Positions 45,548-54,722 of a DNA stretch of 64,000 bases are shown here, piece by piece (positions within the stretch are counted from its first letter, which is position 1; each line of letters opens with the position of its first letter). The notes below the pieces were generated by a model that had not been told where the DNA came from, did no database searches, and worked only from the letters and a program-made list of their open reading frames with translations. This stretch comes from Bradyrhizobium sp. PSBB068 (GTDB lineage: Bacteria; Pseudomonadota; Alphaproteobacteria; Rhizobiales; Xanthobacteraceae). The translations under genes and the position numbers were made by a program. Where the stretch lies: positions 2,480,001-2,544,000 of the forward strand of contig CP069300.1 of assembly GCA_016839165.1 (NCBI GenBank). Reading direction: 5' to 3'.

Positions 45548-46306
45548 ATGAACCGAATTAGTGCACGGGCGGTGGTCGAGACCGAGGCGATCGGTGCGGA
45601 CGTGACGATCGCAGAGTTCGCCGTGGTGCGGTCTGATGTTACGATCGGCAATAGGGTTGTCATTCATCCGCATGTCGTGATCGAGAGTGGGGTGAGAGTA
45701 GGGGACAACGTCGAGATTTTCCCGGGTGCCTATATCGGAAAAGTACCCAAGGGGGCCGGCGCGTTGTCGCGGGCCCCGCAGTTTGAAGCATGGATCGATA
45801 TCGGCGCCGATTGTTCGATTGGACCGCACGCAGTTATCTTCTACGACGTCTCGCTCGGCGCGGGGACCCTGATCGGTGACGGTGCCTCGATCCGTGAACA
45901 GTCGCGCATAGGCTCGAAGACGATTGTCGGGCGTTACGTTACGGTCAATTACAACACGCAGATCGGCGATCGCGTACGGGTGCAGGATCATACCTGGCTG
46001 GCCGGCAATATGACGATTGAAGACGACGTGTTCATATCGGGCTGCGTCGGCACTTCGAACGACAACGCGATCGGCAGGAACGGTTACGACGGTTCGCCGA
46101 TGCTTGGGCCCACTATCGCGCGTGGCGCGGCGATCGGCGTGGGTGCCAATCTCCTGCCGGGCGTCAGAGTCGGGATCGGCGCTATGGTCGGCGCCGGCGC
46201 CGTAGTGACAAAGGACGTTCCTGACGGTGTGCTCGTGACGGGCGTCCCTGCGGAGATCCGACGAAAGCTCAACGGGGGTGGCAGCAAAGACCAAGTGACT
46301 CGATGA
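45548..46306 (+). CDS. Left-handed beta-helix N-acetyltransferase (WbpD/WlbB-like)
   Basis: A 252-residue hexapeptide-repeat protein (VTIAEFAVVRSDVTIGNRVV, IHPHVVIESGVRVG, VGANLLPGVRVGIGAMVGAG) ending VTKDVPDGVLVTGVPAEIRR, the usual close of sugar N-acetyltransferases. The start ATG at 45548 is three bases after the aminotransferase stop. It would acetylate the amino group made by the preceding enzyme. With about 30 rungs it is longer than simple WbpD proteins, so another acyl-transfer role is possible. Confidence 0.85.
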   Translation: MNRISARAVVETEAIGADVTIAEFAVVRSDVTIGNRVVIHPHVVIESGVRVGDNVEIFPGAYIGKVPKGAGALSRAPQFEAWIDIGADCSIGPHAVIFYDVSLGAGTLIGDGASIREQSRIGSKTIVGRYVTVNYNTQIGDRVRVQDHTWLAGNMTIEDDVFISGCVGTSNDNAIGRNGYDGSPMLGPTIARGAAIGVGANLLPGVRVGIGAMVGAGAVVTKDVPDGVLVTGVPAEIRRKLNGGGSKDQVTR

Positions 46307-46337
46307 CGGTTCGTGCCAAAGCGTCGAGGGAGCAATC

Positions 46338-47318
46338 GTGAGGATCCTCTGTGTCACCAACATGTATCCGAGCCCGGAGAGGCCGGGATCCGGCGCTTTC
46401 GTGTATCAGCAAGTACAGCAGCTGCGCCGGTTCGGGCACTCGGTCGACGTTGTCAATATCGTCGGTTCGCAGTCCAAGCTGAACTATCTGAAGGGCATCT
46501 TTGACGTCATCCGAAGGACGAGTGCGACGCGATACGACATCGTCCACGCGCACTATGGTTACTCGGCCTATCCCGCAATGTTTCGGTTGCGGGCGCCACT
46601 CGTCATCACGCTGCACGGGACCGACGTGCTCGGGAATATCTTCGAGCGGCTGGCCACGCGGGTCGTGTCGCATTTCGCCGATGCCATTATCGTCGTGTCT
46701 GAGGAGATGCGGAAGCGGATTCCCGGAATCGTGATTCCCTGCGGGGTCAACCTTGGCGCATTCAAGCCGTACGATCGCGACGAAGCGCGCGCGCGGCTGC
46801 GATGGCCTAAAGACAAATTTATCGTCCTGTTTCCGTTTGATCCGACACGCCCTGAGAAGAGATATGATCTGGCGCGGGCGTCGGTCGACCGGCTGGTGCA
46901 GAATGGCGTCGACGCGGAGTTGATGACGGTCATCAACGTGCCGAACGAAGAGATGCCCTGGTACTACAGCGGGGCAAACGCCCTGCTTCTGAGCTCAGAC
47001 TATGAAGGGTCACCGACTTCAATCAAGGAAGCTCTTGCGTGCAATCTTCCGGTGGTGTCGACCAGGGTCGGTGACGTCCACGAACAGTTAAATGGCATCG
47101 CGGGAACGTGGATATGTCCACCGGATGCCGCCACGATAGCGCGCAGCCTTCGAGCGGCGTTTGACTGGTCGCAGAACGGCGAGTTTCAGGGGCGTGCGGC
47201 GGTGGCGAAATACGACCAGGCGCTGACCGTGGAACGAATTGTCGGGGTATACACCGACGTCCTCTCGAACTTCAGGGCAAGAGGGGTAGGCCGGCGTTTG
47301 CTGCGGAGCGGAGGATAG
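46338..47318 (+). CDS. Glycosyltransferase, family 4-like (GT-B)
   Basis: A 326-residue protein with a GTG start at 46338 preceded by AGGGAG. Motifs: ILCVTNMYPSPERPGSGAFV at the N-terminus, VHAHYGYSAYPAMF, VITLHGTDVL, and the donor-domain segment LLSSDYEGSPTSIKEALACN with the E-x7-E type glutamates. It is part of the plus-strand operon and 31 bases behind the acetyltransferase gene. Sugar specificity cannot be predicted. Confidence 0.88.
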   Translation: MRILCVTNMYPSPERPGSGAFVYQQVQQLRRFGHSVDVVNIVGSQSKLNYLKGIFDVIRRTSATRYDIVHAHYGYSAYPAMFRLRAPLVITLHGTDVLGNIFERLATRVVSHFADAIIVVSEEMRKRIPGIVIPCGVNLGAFKPYDRDEARARLRWPKDKFIVLFPFDPTRPEKRYDLARASVDRLVQNGVDAELMTVINVPNEEMPWYYSGANALLLSSDYEGSPTSIKEALACNLPVVSTRVGDVHEQLNGIAGTWICPPDAATIARSLRAAFDWSQNGEFQGRAAVAKYDQALTVERIVGVYTDVLSNFRARGVGRRLLRSGG

Positions 47319-47406
47319 CAATGGGCGTCGTGGAGAAAGCGCCGTCGCAAGCGGCATGGTTTCGGCTAGCGGAGAGGCGCCAGTCCCGCTTTTACGGTGA
47401 GTTAGA

Positions 47407-48420
47407 GTGAAGCAGGCTCTTGCGGACAGCATGATCGAAATGGCCCGTCGGTCCGGCCTGTTGCCGGCCTTCCGCAAGATCTTTGCGGGCCGGGCGGCTA
47501 TCGTCATGTTCCACGAGATCCAGCAAGATAGCCGCTCGGAATTGATGACAGGGACGTCAGTCGGCCTCTTTGAATATTCGCTCAATTGGCTGCGGCAAGA
47601 AGGATGGGAGATTGTCAGTCTTGAAGCATGCATCGAGCGGTTGGCTACGAATGCCGGGACGGGCCGCTATGCGGTGCTTACCTTTGACGATGGCTATCGA
47701 GACAATGTCGTGACCGCGCTTCCAATTCTGGAGCGATACAACGCTCCGTTCACGATCTACGTTCCCACTGGCGCTCTGAAACGGACGTTGCAGGCGTGGT
47801 GGCTGGGTTTGCGCGAAATGTTTCGTTCTGGAGACACAGTGACGATCGACGCGATGGACATGCGATTCCATTGCCCCCGGTTGCGCGAAAAGATGTCGGG
47901 TCTGAATGAGGTTACGGATTGGATTCATCAAGATTATCGCCGGATCGCAATGCTTGCCCCGACGTTCAGCAAGGCGGGCTTGTCATTGTCGGCCCTGAAT
48001 GAGGCGTACTTTCTGGATGAGCGCGAGCTTCAAAGCCTGGCGCGGCATCCTCTCGTGTCGATTGGCGGGCACACTGACTCGCATGCCGCCCTATCGTGCC
48101 TGGATATTCAGTCCGCACGGGCCGAAATGGCAGATAACCGCTCCTATCTGGAGCGATTGCTGCAGCGTCCGGTGCGGCACTTTGCTTATCCCTACGGTGA
48201 CTCCAAAGCATGTGGCCCCAGGGAAGCGCAGCTTGCAAGGGACATCGGGTTTTCAACCGCAGTGACAACCCGGCACGGGCAGTTGTCTGGTCTCAAGTCA
48301 GATCATTTTGCGCTTCCTCGTCTCGGCGTCGGGGGGCAATTCGATACGACGGCCAGGTTCGAGGCGCGGATCAGCGGCGTCCAGTCGGCCGCTCACATGC
48401 TGCTGGGGTCCCAACGTTGA
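47407..48420 (+). CDS. Polysaccharide deacetylase (CE4/NodB fold)
   Basis: A 337-residue protein with the CE4 motifs TFDDGYRDN (Asp94-Asp95) and GGHTDSHAALS (His222 and His226) and the later FAYPYGD. No signal peptide is visible; the N-terminus (MKQALADSMIEMARRSGLLP) is typical for the cytoplasmic or membrane-associated members found in exopolysaccharide and lipid-A-like pathways. The GTG start at 47407 follows GGTGAG. It probably deacetylates a sugar during repeat-unit synthesis. Confidence 0.87.
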   Translation: MKQALADSMIEMARRSGLLPAFRKIFAGRAAIVMFHEIQQDSRSELMTGTSVGLFEYSLNWLRQEGWEIVSLEACIERLATNAGTGRYAVLTFDDGYRDNVVTALPILERYNAPFTIYVPTGALKRTLQAWWLGLREMFRSGDTVTIDAMDMRFHCPRLREKMSGLNEVTDWIHQDYRRIAMLAPTFSKAGLSLSALNEAYFLDERELQSLARHPLVSIGGHTDSHAALSCLDIQSARAEMADNRSYLERLLQRPVRHFAYPYGDSKACGPREAQLARDIGFSTAVTTRHGQLSGLKSDHFALPRLGVGGQFDTTARFEARISGVQSAAHMLLGSQR

Positions 48421-48482
48421 ATGTAGCGCTGAATCACTCACCGCGAGGTGGACTGAAGCAGTTCACTCGAGAGGGCGCTGAG

Positions 48483-49634
48483 ATGCGCATACTGCATGTT
48501 ATCGAACGTCTTGCCCCGGGAGGGAAAGAACGACAAGTCGTAGAACTGCTGAAGGGGCTTGCCGCTCACCGTGACGTAAGGTCATTCGTAGCTGTTGTGG
48601 ACCAGGACGAGGTTAACCTCGAGATTGACCGCGAACACGCGGAAGTCATTCAGCTCAATCGGAGAGGCAAGAAGGATTGGCGCCTTTTCAAGACGTTGTA
48701 CGAGCTCGTCTCCGACCTGAAGATAGATATCATCCACTCGTGGGGCTCGATGAGCTCCGTCTATGCGACGCCGGTTGCCAAGGTGTGCGGTACGGCCTTC
48801 GTAAATGGGTTTGTGCGAGACGCGCCCTCGCATATGTCGCTGTGGAGAAAAGGCTACCTGAGAGTCAAGCTGACGATCCCGTTTTCGGACGTCGTTGTTG
48901 CCAATTCTCGTGCGGGGCTGGCTGCCTACGGTATTCCCGAGCGCAAAGGTCTCTGCATCTACAACGGATTCAGTCCTGAAAGGGTGTCCGGCCTAAAGGA
49001 TAAGACCGAGCTTCGCAGCACTCTGGAGATTGTGACGCCCCACATTGTCGGGATGGTCGCCAACTTCACGCCCAGAAAGGACTATGAAACCTTCGTCGAG
49101 ATGGCACGCCGGGTCTGCGATCTAAGGGACGACGTCACCTTCTTGGCCATCGGTAGCGGTGAAACGCTGCAGCGGGTGCGCGATAGCATCCCGACTGAAC
49201 ATTCGCTGCGCATCAAGCTTCTGGGGCGGCGGAACGACGTCGAGAGCATTGCCAATCTCTTCACTGTTGGTGTTCTCACCACCAATAGCCGTTTACACGG
49301 AGAGGGAATTTCCAACGCGATAACCGAATGCATGGCGTTGGGTAAGCCGGTTGTGGCAACAAACGATGGGGGCACTTCTGAATTGGTCCTGGACGGTCAG
49401 ACCGGATATCTTGTGCCGAGCCATGACGTCGGCGCCTTGACCGATCGCGTGCTCGAACTCCTCGGCAACGCTGAACTCGCCGATCAATTGGGTGCCGCAG
49501 GACGCCGGCGCGTCGAGACGGAATTCTCGCTGGACGCGATGTGTAGCGCGTATCTCTGCCTTTACCGGAAACTGGCGGGCAGGAGAGCGCGCGCGACATG
49601 GCAAGGTGGGACTACGAGCGATGTAGTCGATTGA
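48483..49634 (+). CDS. Glycosyltransferase, family 4-like (GT-B)
   Basis: A 383-residue protein starting at the ATG at 48483 (MRILHVIERLAPGGKERQVV). The Gly-rich loop PGGKERQVVELLKGL and the donor-domain segments VGMVANFTPRKDYETFVEMA and GEGISNAITECMALGKPVVA, followed by TNDGGTSELV, are textbook GT4 features. It is the last gene of the plus-strand operon; 27 bases after its stop the convergent AsnB-family gene ends. Confidence 0.9.
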   Translation: MRILHVIERLAPGGKERQVVELLKGLAAHRDVRSFVAVVDQDEVNLEIDREHAEVIQLNRRGKKDWRLFKTLYELVSDLKIDIIHSWGSMSSVYATPVAKVCGTAFVNGFVRDAPSHMSLWRKGYLRVKLTIPFSDVVVANSRAGLAAYGIPERKGLCIYNGFSPERVSGLKDKTELRSTLEIVTPHIVGMVANFTPRKDYETFVEMARRVCDLRDDVTFLAIGSGETLQRVRDSIPTEHSLRIKLLGRRNDVESIANLFTVGVLTTNSRLHGEGISNAITECMALGKPVVATNDGGTSELVLDGQTGYLVPSHDVGALTDRVLELLGNAELADQLGAAGRRRVETEFSLDAMCSAYLCLYRKLAGRRARATWQGGTTSDVVD

Positions 49635-49661
49635 TCGTTTGGACCGGTTTTCCGGGGGCGT

Positions 49662-51575
49662 TCAAATCGGCTCCCGAACGGAATGCCTCGCTCGAGTTTC
49701 CAGACTTGACGGCCTGAAGGCTCGCAGGAATAGCTCCAGGTTTGCCAGAGACCAAAGCACCTTTTCGTGGTTTTGACGGCGGGCGAGATGCTCGTTGACC
49801 AGCTGCCGCAAGACATCCCTGTTGCAGAACGATGCCACACGCGCGCCATCACTGACCAGCAGATCGGAGATAAATTCGCGATAGGGACCGCGAAACCACT
49901 CCTCAATTGGCACGCGAAAGCCGATCTTCTTGCGCGTCAGAATCCCCGGTGGAAGAGTGTGCTGCATCGCTGCTCGCAGGACTGACTTGCCGCCGCTGCG
50001 ACCGACCAGGAAATTGTCCGGAAACCGCGCGACAAGTTTGGCGAGACTGGTGTCCATGAACGGCATCCTGCCCTCAATTGAACCTGCCATCATCATTCGG
50101 TCAGCGCGTTCGAGGAGGTTGTCGGGTAACCACGACGTCTGATCGAAGAACAGCGTGCGCCGCACATTCGACCCGATGCCGATCGAAAACGGATGGGAAT
50201 CCGGCAGCGCTACGGGCAGGGGACGTCCGATAATCCGGTTCCTTTCGCCAAGGGAAACTCCGCCGAACCAGAGTTGCATCCGGCTCGGCCAATCCCGCTC
50301 GCCCGCCGCGGTCGTCACGATCTTGGCGCGGCGCATATCGTACGGCAGCGCGCGCATTGCGGGCGATATGATGCGGTCATGAATCGCCTGGGGAACCAGT
50401 CGCTGGTAGAGCTCGATCCATTGTTCGGCACGGTGCTTGGGATAGCCGCCCAGAAGTTCGTCTGCGCCTTCTCCGGTAAGGACCATTTTCACCTTGCTCG
50501 CCGCCATATGCGACAGCATCATAACCGGAATATCGGCCGGTTCGGCCGCAGGTGCGCCGCGACGCAGAATTGCGGTCGGCCAGCTCTTCAAGAAGTCGTG
50601 CGGCTCCAGCACGATTTCCTCGTGATCGGTGTCAAATTGACGGGCGATGGTACGGGCGTGATCAAGCTCCGAGTAGCTGGCTTCACGAAAGCCGACTGAG
50701 AAGGTGCGCACGCGCTCAGAGCTATGGCGGACCATGGCCGCGACAACCGCAGATGAGTCGATGCCGCCGGACAAGTAGGCTCCGAACGCAACGTCACTGC
50801 GCATGCGAATGCGCACGGCATCGTCGAACGTCGCCTTGAACATCCGGACTGCCTCGTTGAAGTCCGTGATGTCGGGCTCTGCCGACGCTAGCGGTGGTAT
50901 GAAATACCGGGTGATGTTTGTCCGGCCTTCGCGCCATACCAGGTGGCAGCCGGGGGGAAGCTTGCGCACGGCTTGAAAGAATGTCCTGGGGCCGGGCACA
51001 TATCGATTGAGGAGATAATGCTCGACGGCATGCGGGTCGATCGAGGTATTCATGCCCGGGAATTGGAGGAGCGGCTCGATCTCCGATGCGAACAATAGGC
51101 CTGCGTTCTCGGCTATGAACAGCGGCTTCTTGCCGAACGGGTCGCGCGCCAGGACGAGCTGTTGGGCCCTCGCATCCCACAATCCGAAAGCGAACATGCC
51201 GCGGAAGCGTTTGATCGAATCGACCCCCCAAGCGCGGTAGGCTTCGATCAGAACTTCGGTATCGGAGGATGTGCGAAAGGTGTGACCGAGCGAGTTAAGC
51301 TCCTCGCGCAGCTCGATGTAGTTATAGAGCTCTCCGTTGAAGACGAGCCCGATCGAGCCGTCGGCGCTCCACATCGGCTGGGCTCCGCCCTCGAGATCGA
51401 TGATCGAGAGACGCCTGTGCCCCAAGCTGACTTGATAGCGCTGGTCGGCAGTGTCGCTCTGCCGGTAACCCGCGCCGTCAGGGCCCCTATGCTTCATCAG
51501 GTTGGTGAGGCGGACAAGAGTGTCGTAGTCTTGCCGGTGCTCTCCCCGGAGTACCCAGCCAAAAATCCCGCACAT
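49662..51575 (-). CDS. AsnB-family glutamine amidotransferase
   Basis: A 637-residue protein starting at MCGIFGWVLRG (ATG at 51575), so the nucleophile Cys2 is free after Met removal. An N-terminal class II glutaminase domain (LMKHRGPDGAGY, LVFNGELYNYIELREELN) is followed by the ATP-pyrophosphatase loop AYLSGGIDSSAVVAAM and LTGEGADELLGGYPKHR. This longer type, common in exopolysaccharide loci, is usually called asparagine synthase, but related enzymes amidate uronic acids of surface polysaccharides. With uronate-type pathways nearby, sugar amidation is plausible here (inference). Confidence 0.87.
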   Translation of the reverse strand: MCGIFGWVLRGEHRQDYDTLVRLTNLMKHRGPDGAGYRQSDTADQRYQVSLGHRRLSIIDLEGGAQPMWSADGSIGLVFNGELYNYIELREELNSLGHTFRTSSDTEVLIEAYRAWGVDSIKRFRGMFAFGLWDARAQQLVLARDPFGKKPLFIAENAGLLFASEIEPLLQFPGMNTSIDPHAVEHYLLNRYVPGPRTFFQAVRKLPPGCHLVWREGRTNITRYFIPPLASAEPDITDFNEAVRMFKATFDDAVRIRMRSDVAFGAYLSGGIDSSAVVAAMVRHSSERVRTFSVGFREASYSELDHARTIARQFDTDHEEIVLEPHDFLKSWPTAILRRGAPAAEPADIPVMMLSHMAASKVKMVLTGEGADELLGGYPKHRAEQWIELYQRLVPQAIHDRIISPAMRALPYDMRRAKIVTTAAGERDWPSRMQLWFGGVSLGERNRIIGRPLPVALPDSHPFSIGIGSNVRRTLFFDQTSWLPDNLLERADRMMMAGSIEGRMPFMDTSLAKLVARFPDNFLVGRSGGKSVLRAAMQHTLPPGILTRKKIGFRVPIEEWFRGPYREFISDLLVSDGARVASFCNRDVLRQLVNEHLARRQNHEKVLWSLANLELFLRAFRPSSLETRARHSVREPI

Positions 51576-51766
51576 GACTCCTGCCAGTTTCTTCCGTGCT
51601 GACAGTGCTGGAGCCACGGACGACCATCAAGGAGGAAGGCGGATTAATCCTTCCAGGGTTGCGTCATCGTGTCCTCTCGACTTCCTCGAGAGGCGTGCGC
51701 GCGCCCTGGGTGAAATTGCCAGGGGTCGCTGTGCGGTCGGGCGCCGACGGCTGAAGCTTGTTCGGT

Positions 51767-52141
51767 TCAGCAGCTGATGGTGCAGACAGCTTGGTGGCCC
51801 GTTGAAAATGTGCCCACCGAAAGCGTCAGTGCGCCGTATGAGATCGGTGCATGCCCAATCGGTGTCCGCGGCCATTCAAGAATCCTCGCGCGGCGCTCAT
51901 GGGTGTCGAGGATGATCTTGACGTAGGAGAACCTGTCCACGGCAGCGATCGAGTTGATTGCCTCAATGGGCGCAGTTCGCGACCGCTCCGTTATCCGTAA
52001 TTCTCCGTACTCGATCGCTGCGTTGCTTGCCGCGCGACCTCGATCATTCGTGATGGCGAGCGCCAACATTGACGCTATCGGTTGAAAACTTTTTTGCGCC
52101 CCTACGGCGACGGCGCTGAATTCGACAGCGACGGCAAGCAT
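51767..52141 (-). CDS. Hypothetical protein
   Basis: A 124-residue frame with protein-like content (FSYVKIILDTHERRARILEW, APISYGALTLSVGTFSTGHQ) ending CTISC. There is no clear ribosome binding site, and no competing frame is better. No family was recognised. It is divergent from the lyase gene at 52420 and shares the intergenic stretch with it. Confidence 0.42.
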   Translation of the reverse strand: MLAVAVEFSAVAVGAQKSFQPIASMLALAITNDRGRAASNAAIEYGELRITERSRTAPIEAINSIAAVDRFSYVKIILDTHERRARILEWPRTPIGHAPISYGALTLSVGTFSTGHQAVCTISC

Positions 52142-52196
52142 ATGCTCCAGGCGCTGTTGTTTGGACGCTTCAAACTACAGCCAAGCTGGGTAACTC

Positions 52197-52266
52197 TTTT
52201 TTGCCATACTCCCTGATTAACCAGCGGGCTCTGCAGTTGGGGATGGGCGATTCGCACTGCATCGGA
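52197..52266 (+). promoter_or_regulatory. Shared upstream element, copy A
   Basis: T6, GCCAT, nine bases, TTAAC and a downstream GGGG run, then GCATCGGAATGT. It lies about 223 bases before the TTG start at 52420. It matches copies B (54483) and C (63598). Confidence 0.65.
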
Positions 52267-52364
52267 ATGTGCACGCAGTAGATCCTGTGAGGCATCGAAA
52301 TCCGCTCGTGGCGCAAGGCGTTGCGAGTGCGTGGTATGTCGCGCGCCTTCGCGCCGCGGCCGTA

Positions 52365-52596
52365 AATTCCCTTGTAAGCGTCAAAGAGAAGCAATCTCTG
52401 CGACCGATGGAGGCCTGAATTGGATACGACCGGGACAATCACATCGTTTTCTTCCGCACCGATGACAAGGTTCAATATCGGTGGTGACAGCTACGGAGTT
52501 CAGGATGCGAGCACGAGCTATGCCCTGACCAATCCCGACCCGCAAACCCTGCGCTTCGAAGTGCAGCAGGGCGATCATGCCTGGTACGATGACTCA
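52365..52596 (+). repeat. Duplicated segment (leader and start of the lyase gene), copy 1
   Basis: From AATTCCCTTGTAAGCG onward this segment is nearly identical to 63769-64000, with only about six differences over 232 bases. It includes the ribosome binding site and the first 59 codons of the lyase. The duplication extends beyond the right window edge. Confidence 0.93.
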
Positions 52597-54222
52597 TCTG
52601 TCGATCGCTCCGAGGTGTCGGGCGCGACCAACATTCCGGGCAGCACGCCCATTGCGTTGAATTATCAGTTCATGGTGGAGCCGAATGGCCCTAACGGGAC
52701 ATTTGTGAATACGGCAACCGGCTGGTTCATCGTTGGACAAATGCACAATGATGACTGGGCCAGCGGAGTAGGCACCTCGCCGCCGTTCGCGATCCAGCTG
52801 GATGGCAATCATCTACAGGTTGTCGCCAGATATGTCGCCCCTGGTCTCGATCCCAGCAATGGCGCCGGCAACGTGCAGATGCTCACGCTCTGGACCGACC
52901 CCAATCCGATTCAGGCGGGCGTGTATAACAACATTCAGATCCAGGCCGATGTCTCGAACACCGGTGGCGGGTATTTGAAGGTCTCGATCAACGGGACCCA
53001 GGTCGTGAATTACAATGGCCCGTTGGGCTATGGCGTCGACACCAATTGGGAATACGGAATCTATCGGTCGTCGGCCCCCGAGACCGTTGCCGTCGATTAC
53101 CGAAACATGACGCTACTGACGGGGGCGGCGGCCACTGCCTCGTCACCGTCGACGACGCCGACGCAGCCGACCACGCCGACCACCCCCACCGTCGCGCCGA
53201 CGGTGACACAGGCCTCCGCTTCGCCGGGGACCGGAACCGAGCATGTCGGCGATGTTGTCACCTTTACGCTCGCTTTTAGCGAAGCCGTGACCGTCGCAGG
53301 TACGCCGACGCTGTCGCTCAACGATGGCGCAGGAGCCACCTATGTTGGCGGCTCCGGGACAAATACGCTCACCTTCCAGACGAAAGTCGCGTCGACTGAT
53401 ACGAATACTTCGGCACTTGCGATCACCGGGGTCAATCTTGCGAGCGGTGCGAGCATCAAGGATTCCGGGGGGCTTGCCGCTGATCTCTCGGGCGCGGTGA
53501 AGACATTCTCCGGTCTGCAGATCTCGAACACGCCGATCATGCCAACGCAGCCAACCACACCGACGACGCCGACAACTCCGACGACGCCGGTGGTGACCGC
53601 GCCGGTGCTCTCCATCGCGGACCACGCGCTCTGGGTGGCTGGCAGGGGCGGCCACGTCAGCCTGGGGACGACGGTGTCGACGACCGATCCCAACGACAGC
53701 GTCAGTCTGAACATCAAAGGGCTGCCGAGATATGAGACGATCACGACCGGCGATGGCACCACGTTCAGGGGCAGCAACATCACTCTGAGCGCAGCGCAGG
53801 TTGCCAGCGGACTGACGCTGACGTCGCACTACAGGGGCAGTCAACATCCGGTCGCGAACCTCACACTGACTGCGACCGCGAAGGACCCGGTTACCGGCGC
53901 AGTGGCTTCCTCGGCGACACAGACCATCAAAGTCACGGATCCGCTGCCGTCTACCGGCACCGGGAGCACGGCACACCACGGCCATGGGCTGCACCACCAC
54001 CTAGGGTCAGGCCGCAGCACGCTGGCAGCTACCGTGCCGCAGACAACCTCTTCGGCGAATTACGAAACGGCCAAAGGGTCCCAAGCAAACCACAGCTTCG
54101 CGCTGCTGAACCAATATTTGGCTGGTGGCTCCGGTCGGGTCGACGGCGGTCAGATCGCGGAAGCCGTGTCGAACGGTGCCGCCTGGACGCAGAACGCGTT
54201 CCTGACGAAGCCGCATCACTAA
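52420..54222 (+). CDS. Multidomain polysaccharide lyase without signal peptide (probable type I secretion substrate)
   Basis: A 600-residue protein. The TTG start at 52420 has a perfect GGAGG six bases upstream. Residues of about 1-235 are the lyase domain (FEVQQGDHAWYDDSSVDRSE, TGWFIVGQMHNDD), homologous to the Sec-exported protein at 36112. Then come a Thr-Pro linker, an Ig-like domain (TFTLAFSEAVTVAGTPTLSL), a second Thr-Pro linker, a cadherin-like part (about 400-515), a His-rich stretch and a short C-terminal domain (FALLNQYLAGGSGRVDGG). There is no Sec signal and no RTX repeats. A type I exporter gene follows, as with Rhizobium PlyA-type glycanases that leave by PrsDE (known for that family). 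Confidence 0.85.
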   Translation: MDTTGTITSFSSAPMTRFNIGGDSYGVQDASTSYALTNPDPQTLRFEVQQGDHAWYDDSSVDRSEVSGATNIPGSTPIALNYQFMVEPNGPNGTFVNTATGWFIVGQMHNDDWASGVGTSPPFAIQLDGNHLQVVARYVAPGLDPSNGAGNVQMLTLWTDPNPIQAGVYNNIQIQADVSNTGGGYLKVSINGTQVVNYNGPLGYGVDTNWEYGIYRSSAPETVAVDYRNMTLLTGAAATASSPSTTPTQPTTPTTPTVAPTVTQASASPGTGTEHVGDVVTFTLAFSEAVTVAGTPTLSLNDGAGATYVGGSGTNTLTFQTKVASTDTNTSALAITGVNLASGASIKDSGGLAADLSGAVKTFSGLQISNTPIMPTQPTTPTTPTTPTTPVVTAPVLSIADHALWVAGRGGHVSLGTTVSTTDPNDSVSLNIKGLPRYETITTGDGTTFRGSNITLSAAQVASGLTLTSHYRGSQHPVANLTLTATAKDPVTGAVASSATQTIKVTDPLPSTGTGSTAHHGHGLHHHLGSGRSTLAATVPQTTSSANYETAKGSQANHSFALLNQYLAGGSGRVDGGQIAEAVSNGAAWTQNAFLTKPHH

Positions 54223-54227
54223 CGTAC

Positions 54228-54262
54228 TGCCGCACCCGGGCACTGGACGCCCGGGTGCGGCA
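54228..54262. terminator. Perfect 14-bp hairpin after the lyase gene
   Basis: TGCCGCACCCGGGC pairs fully with GCCCGGGTGCGGCA around a 7-base loop, six bases behind the lyase stop. The following sequence has AATTTT but no long T run. It probably ends or attenuates lyase transcription before the transporter gene. Confidence 0.8.
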
Positions 54263-54482
54263 CCGCCAATTTTGGGGACGCCGCACGGCAAAATTGGTCG
54301 GTCGGTAGCCGCGAAGGGGAGATCGAAAAACCAATCCACAACGGACGGTTGCCGGCCGTCGTCGTTTGGCGGACAATCGCCGAAGGGATTCCGATTCGAT
54401 ACTTCATTGAGAGCGTAAAACGCCTGAGTTCAGGTCAGTTTTCGGGCACAACTTGCGTGTGTATGAATCCACAATTCGAAAG

Positions 54483-54539
54483 TTTTTTCGCCATTTTTGC
54501 TCGTTAACCAACCTGCTCAGCCTGTCGGGGGGGCAATTC
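54483..54539 (+). promoter_or_regulatory. Shared upstream element, copy B
   Basis: T6, CGCCAT, nine bases, TTAAC, then TGTC and a run of seven G followed by CAATTC. It is 240 bases ahead of the transporter ATG and matches copies A and C. Confidence 0.65.
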
Positions 54540-54722
54540 AAAATATCCCGTCGCGCTGAAATCTCCTCGCGGTTCGAGGCCTTAACGCTCTGATGATTGC
54601 TTGCGCCGTTTTGGCTGCGAGCACGCGTATGTCGCGTATCTTCGGATAGGCGTCATTGGAATTCCATGTGCATGCAAAGGACCACAAACGCTGGCGGTAG
54701 CCGCGAGGGGTAGAGTAACGAA

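Noticed and set aside
52170..52475. Minus-strand frame opposite the lyase start, with a similar one at 63628-63879
   Set aside because: Their likeness comes only from the duplicated lyase leader; the plus strand has the ribosome binding site and the conserved domain.
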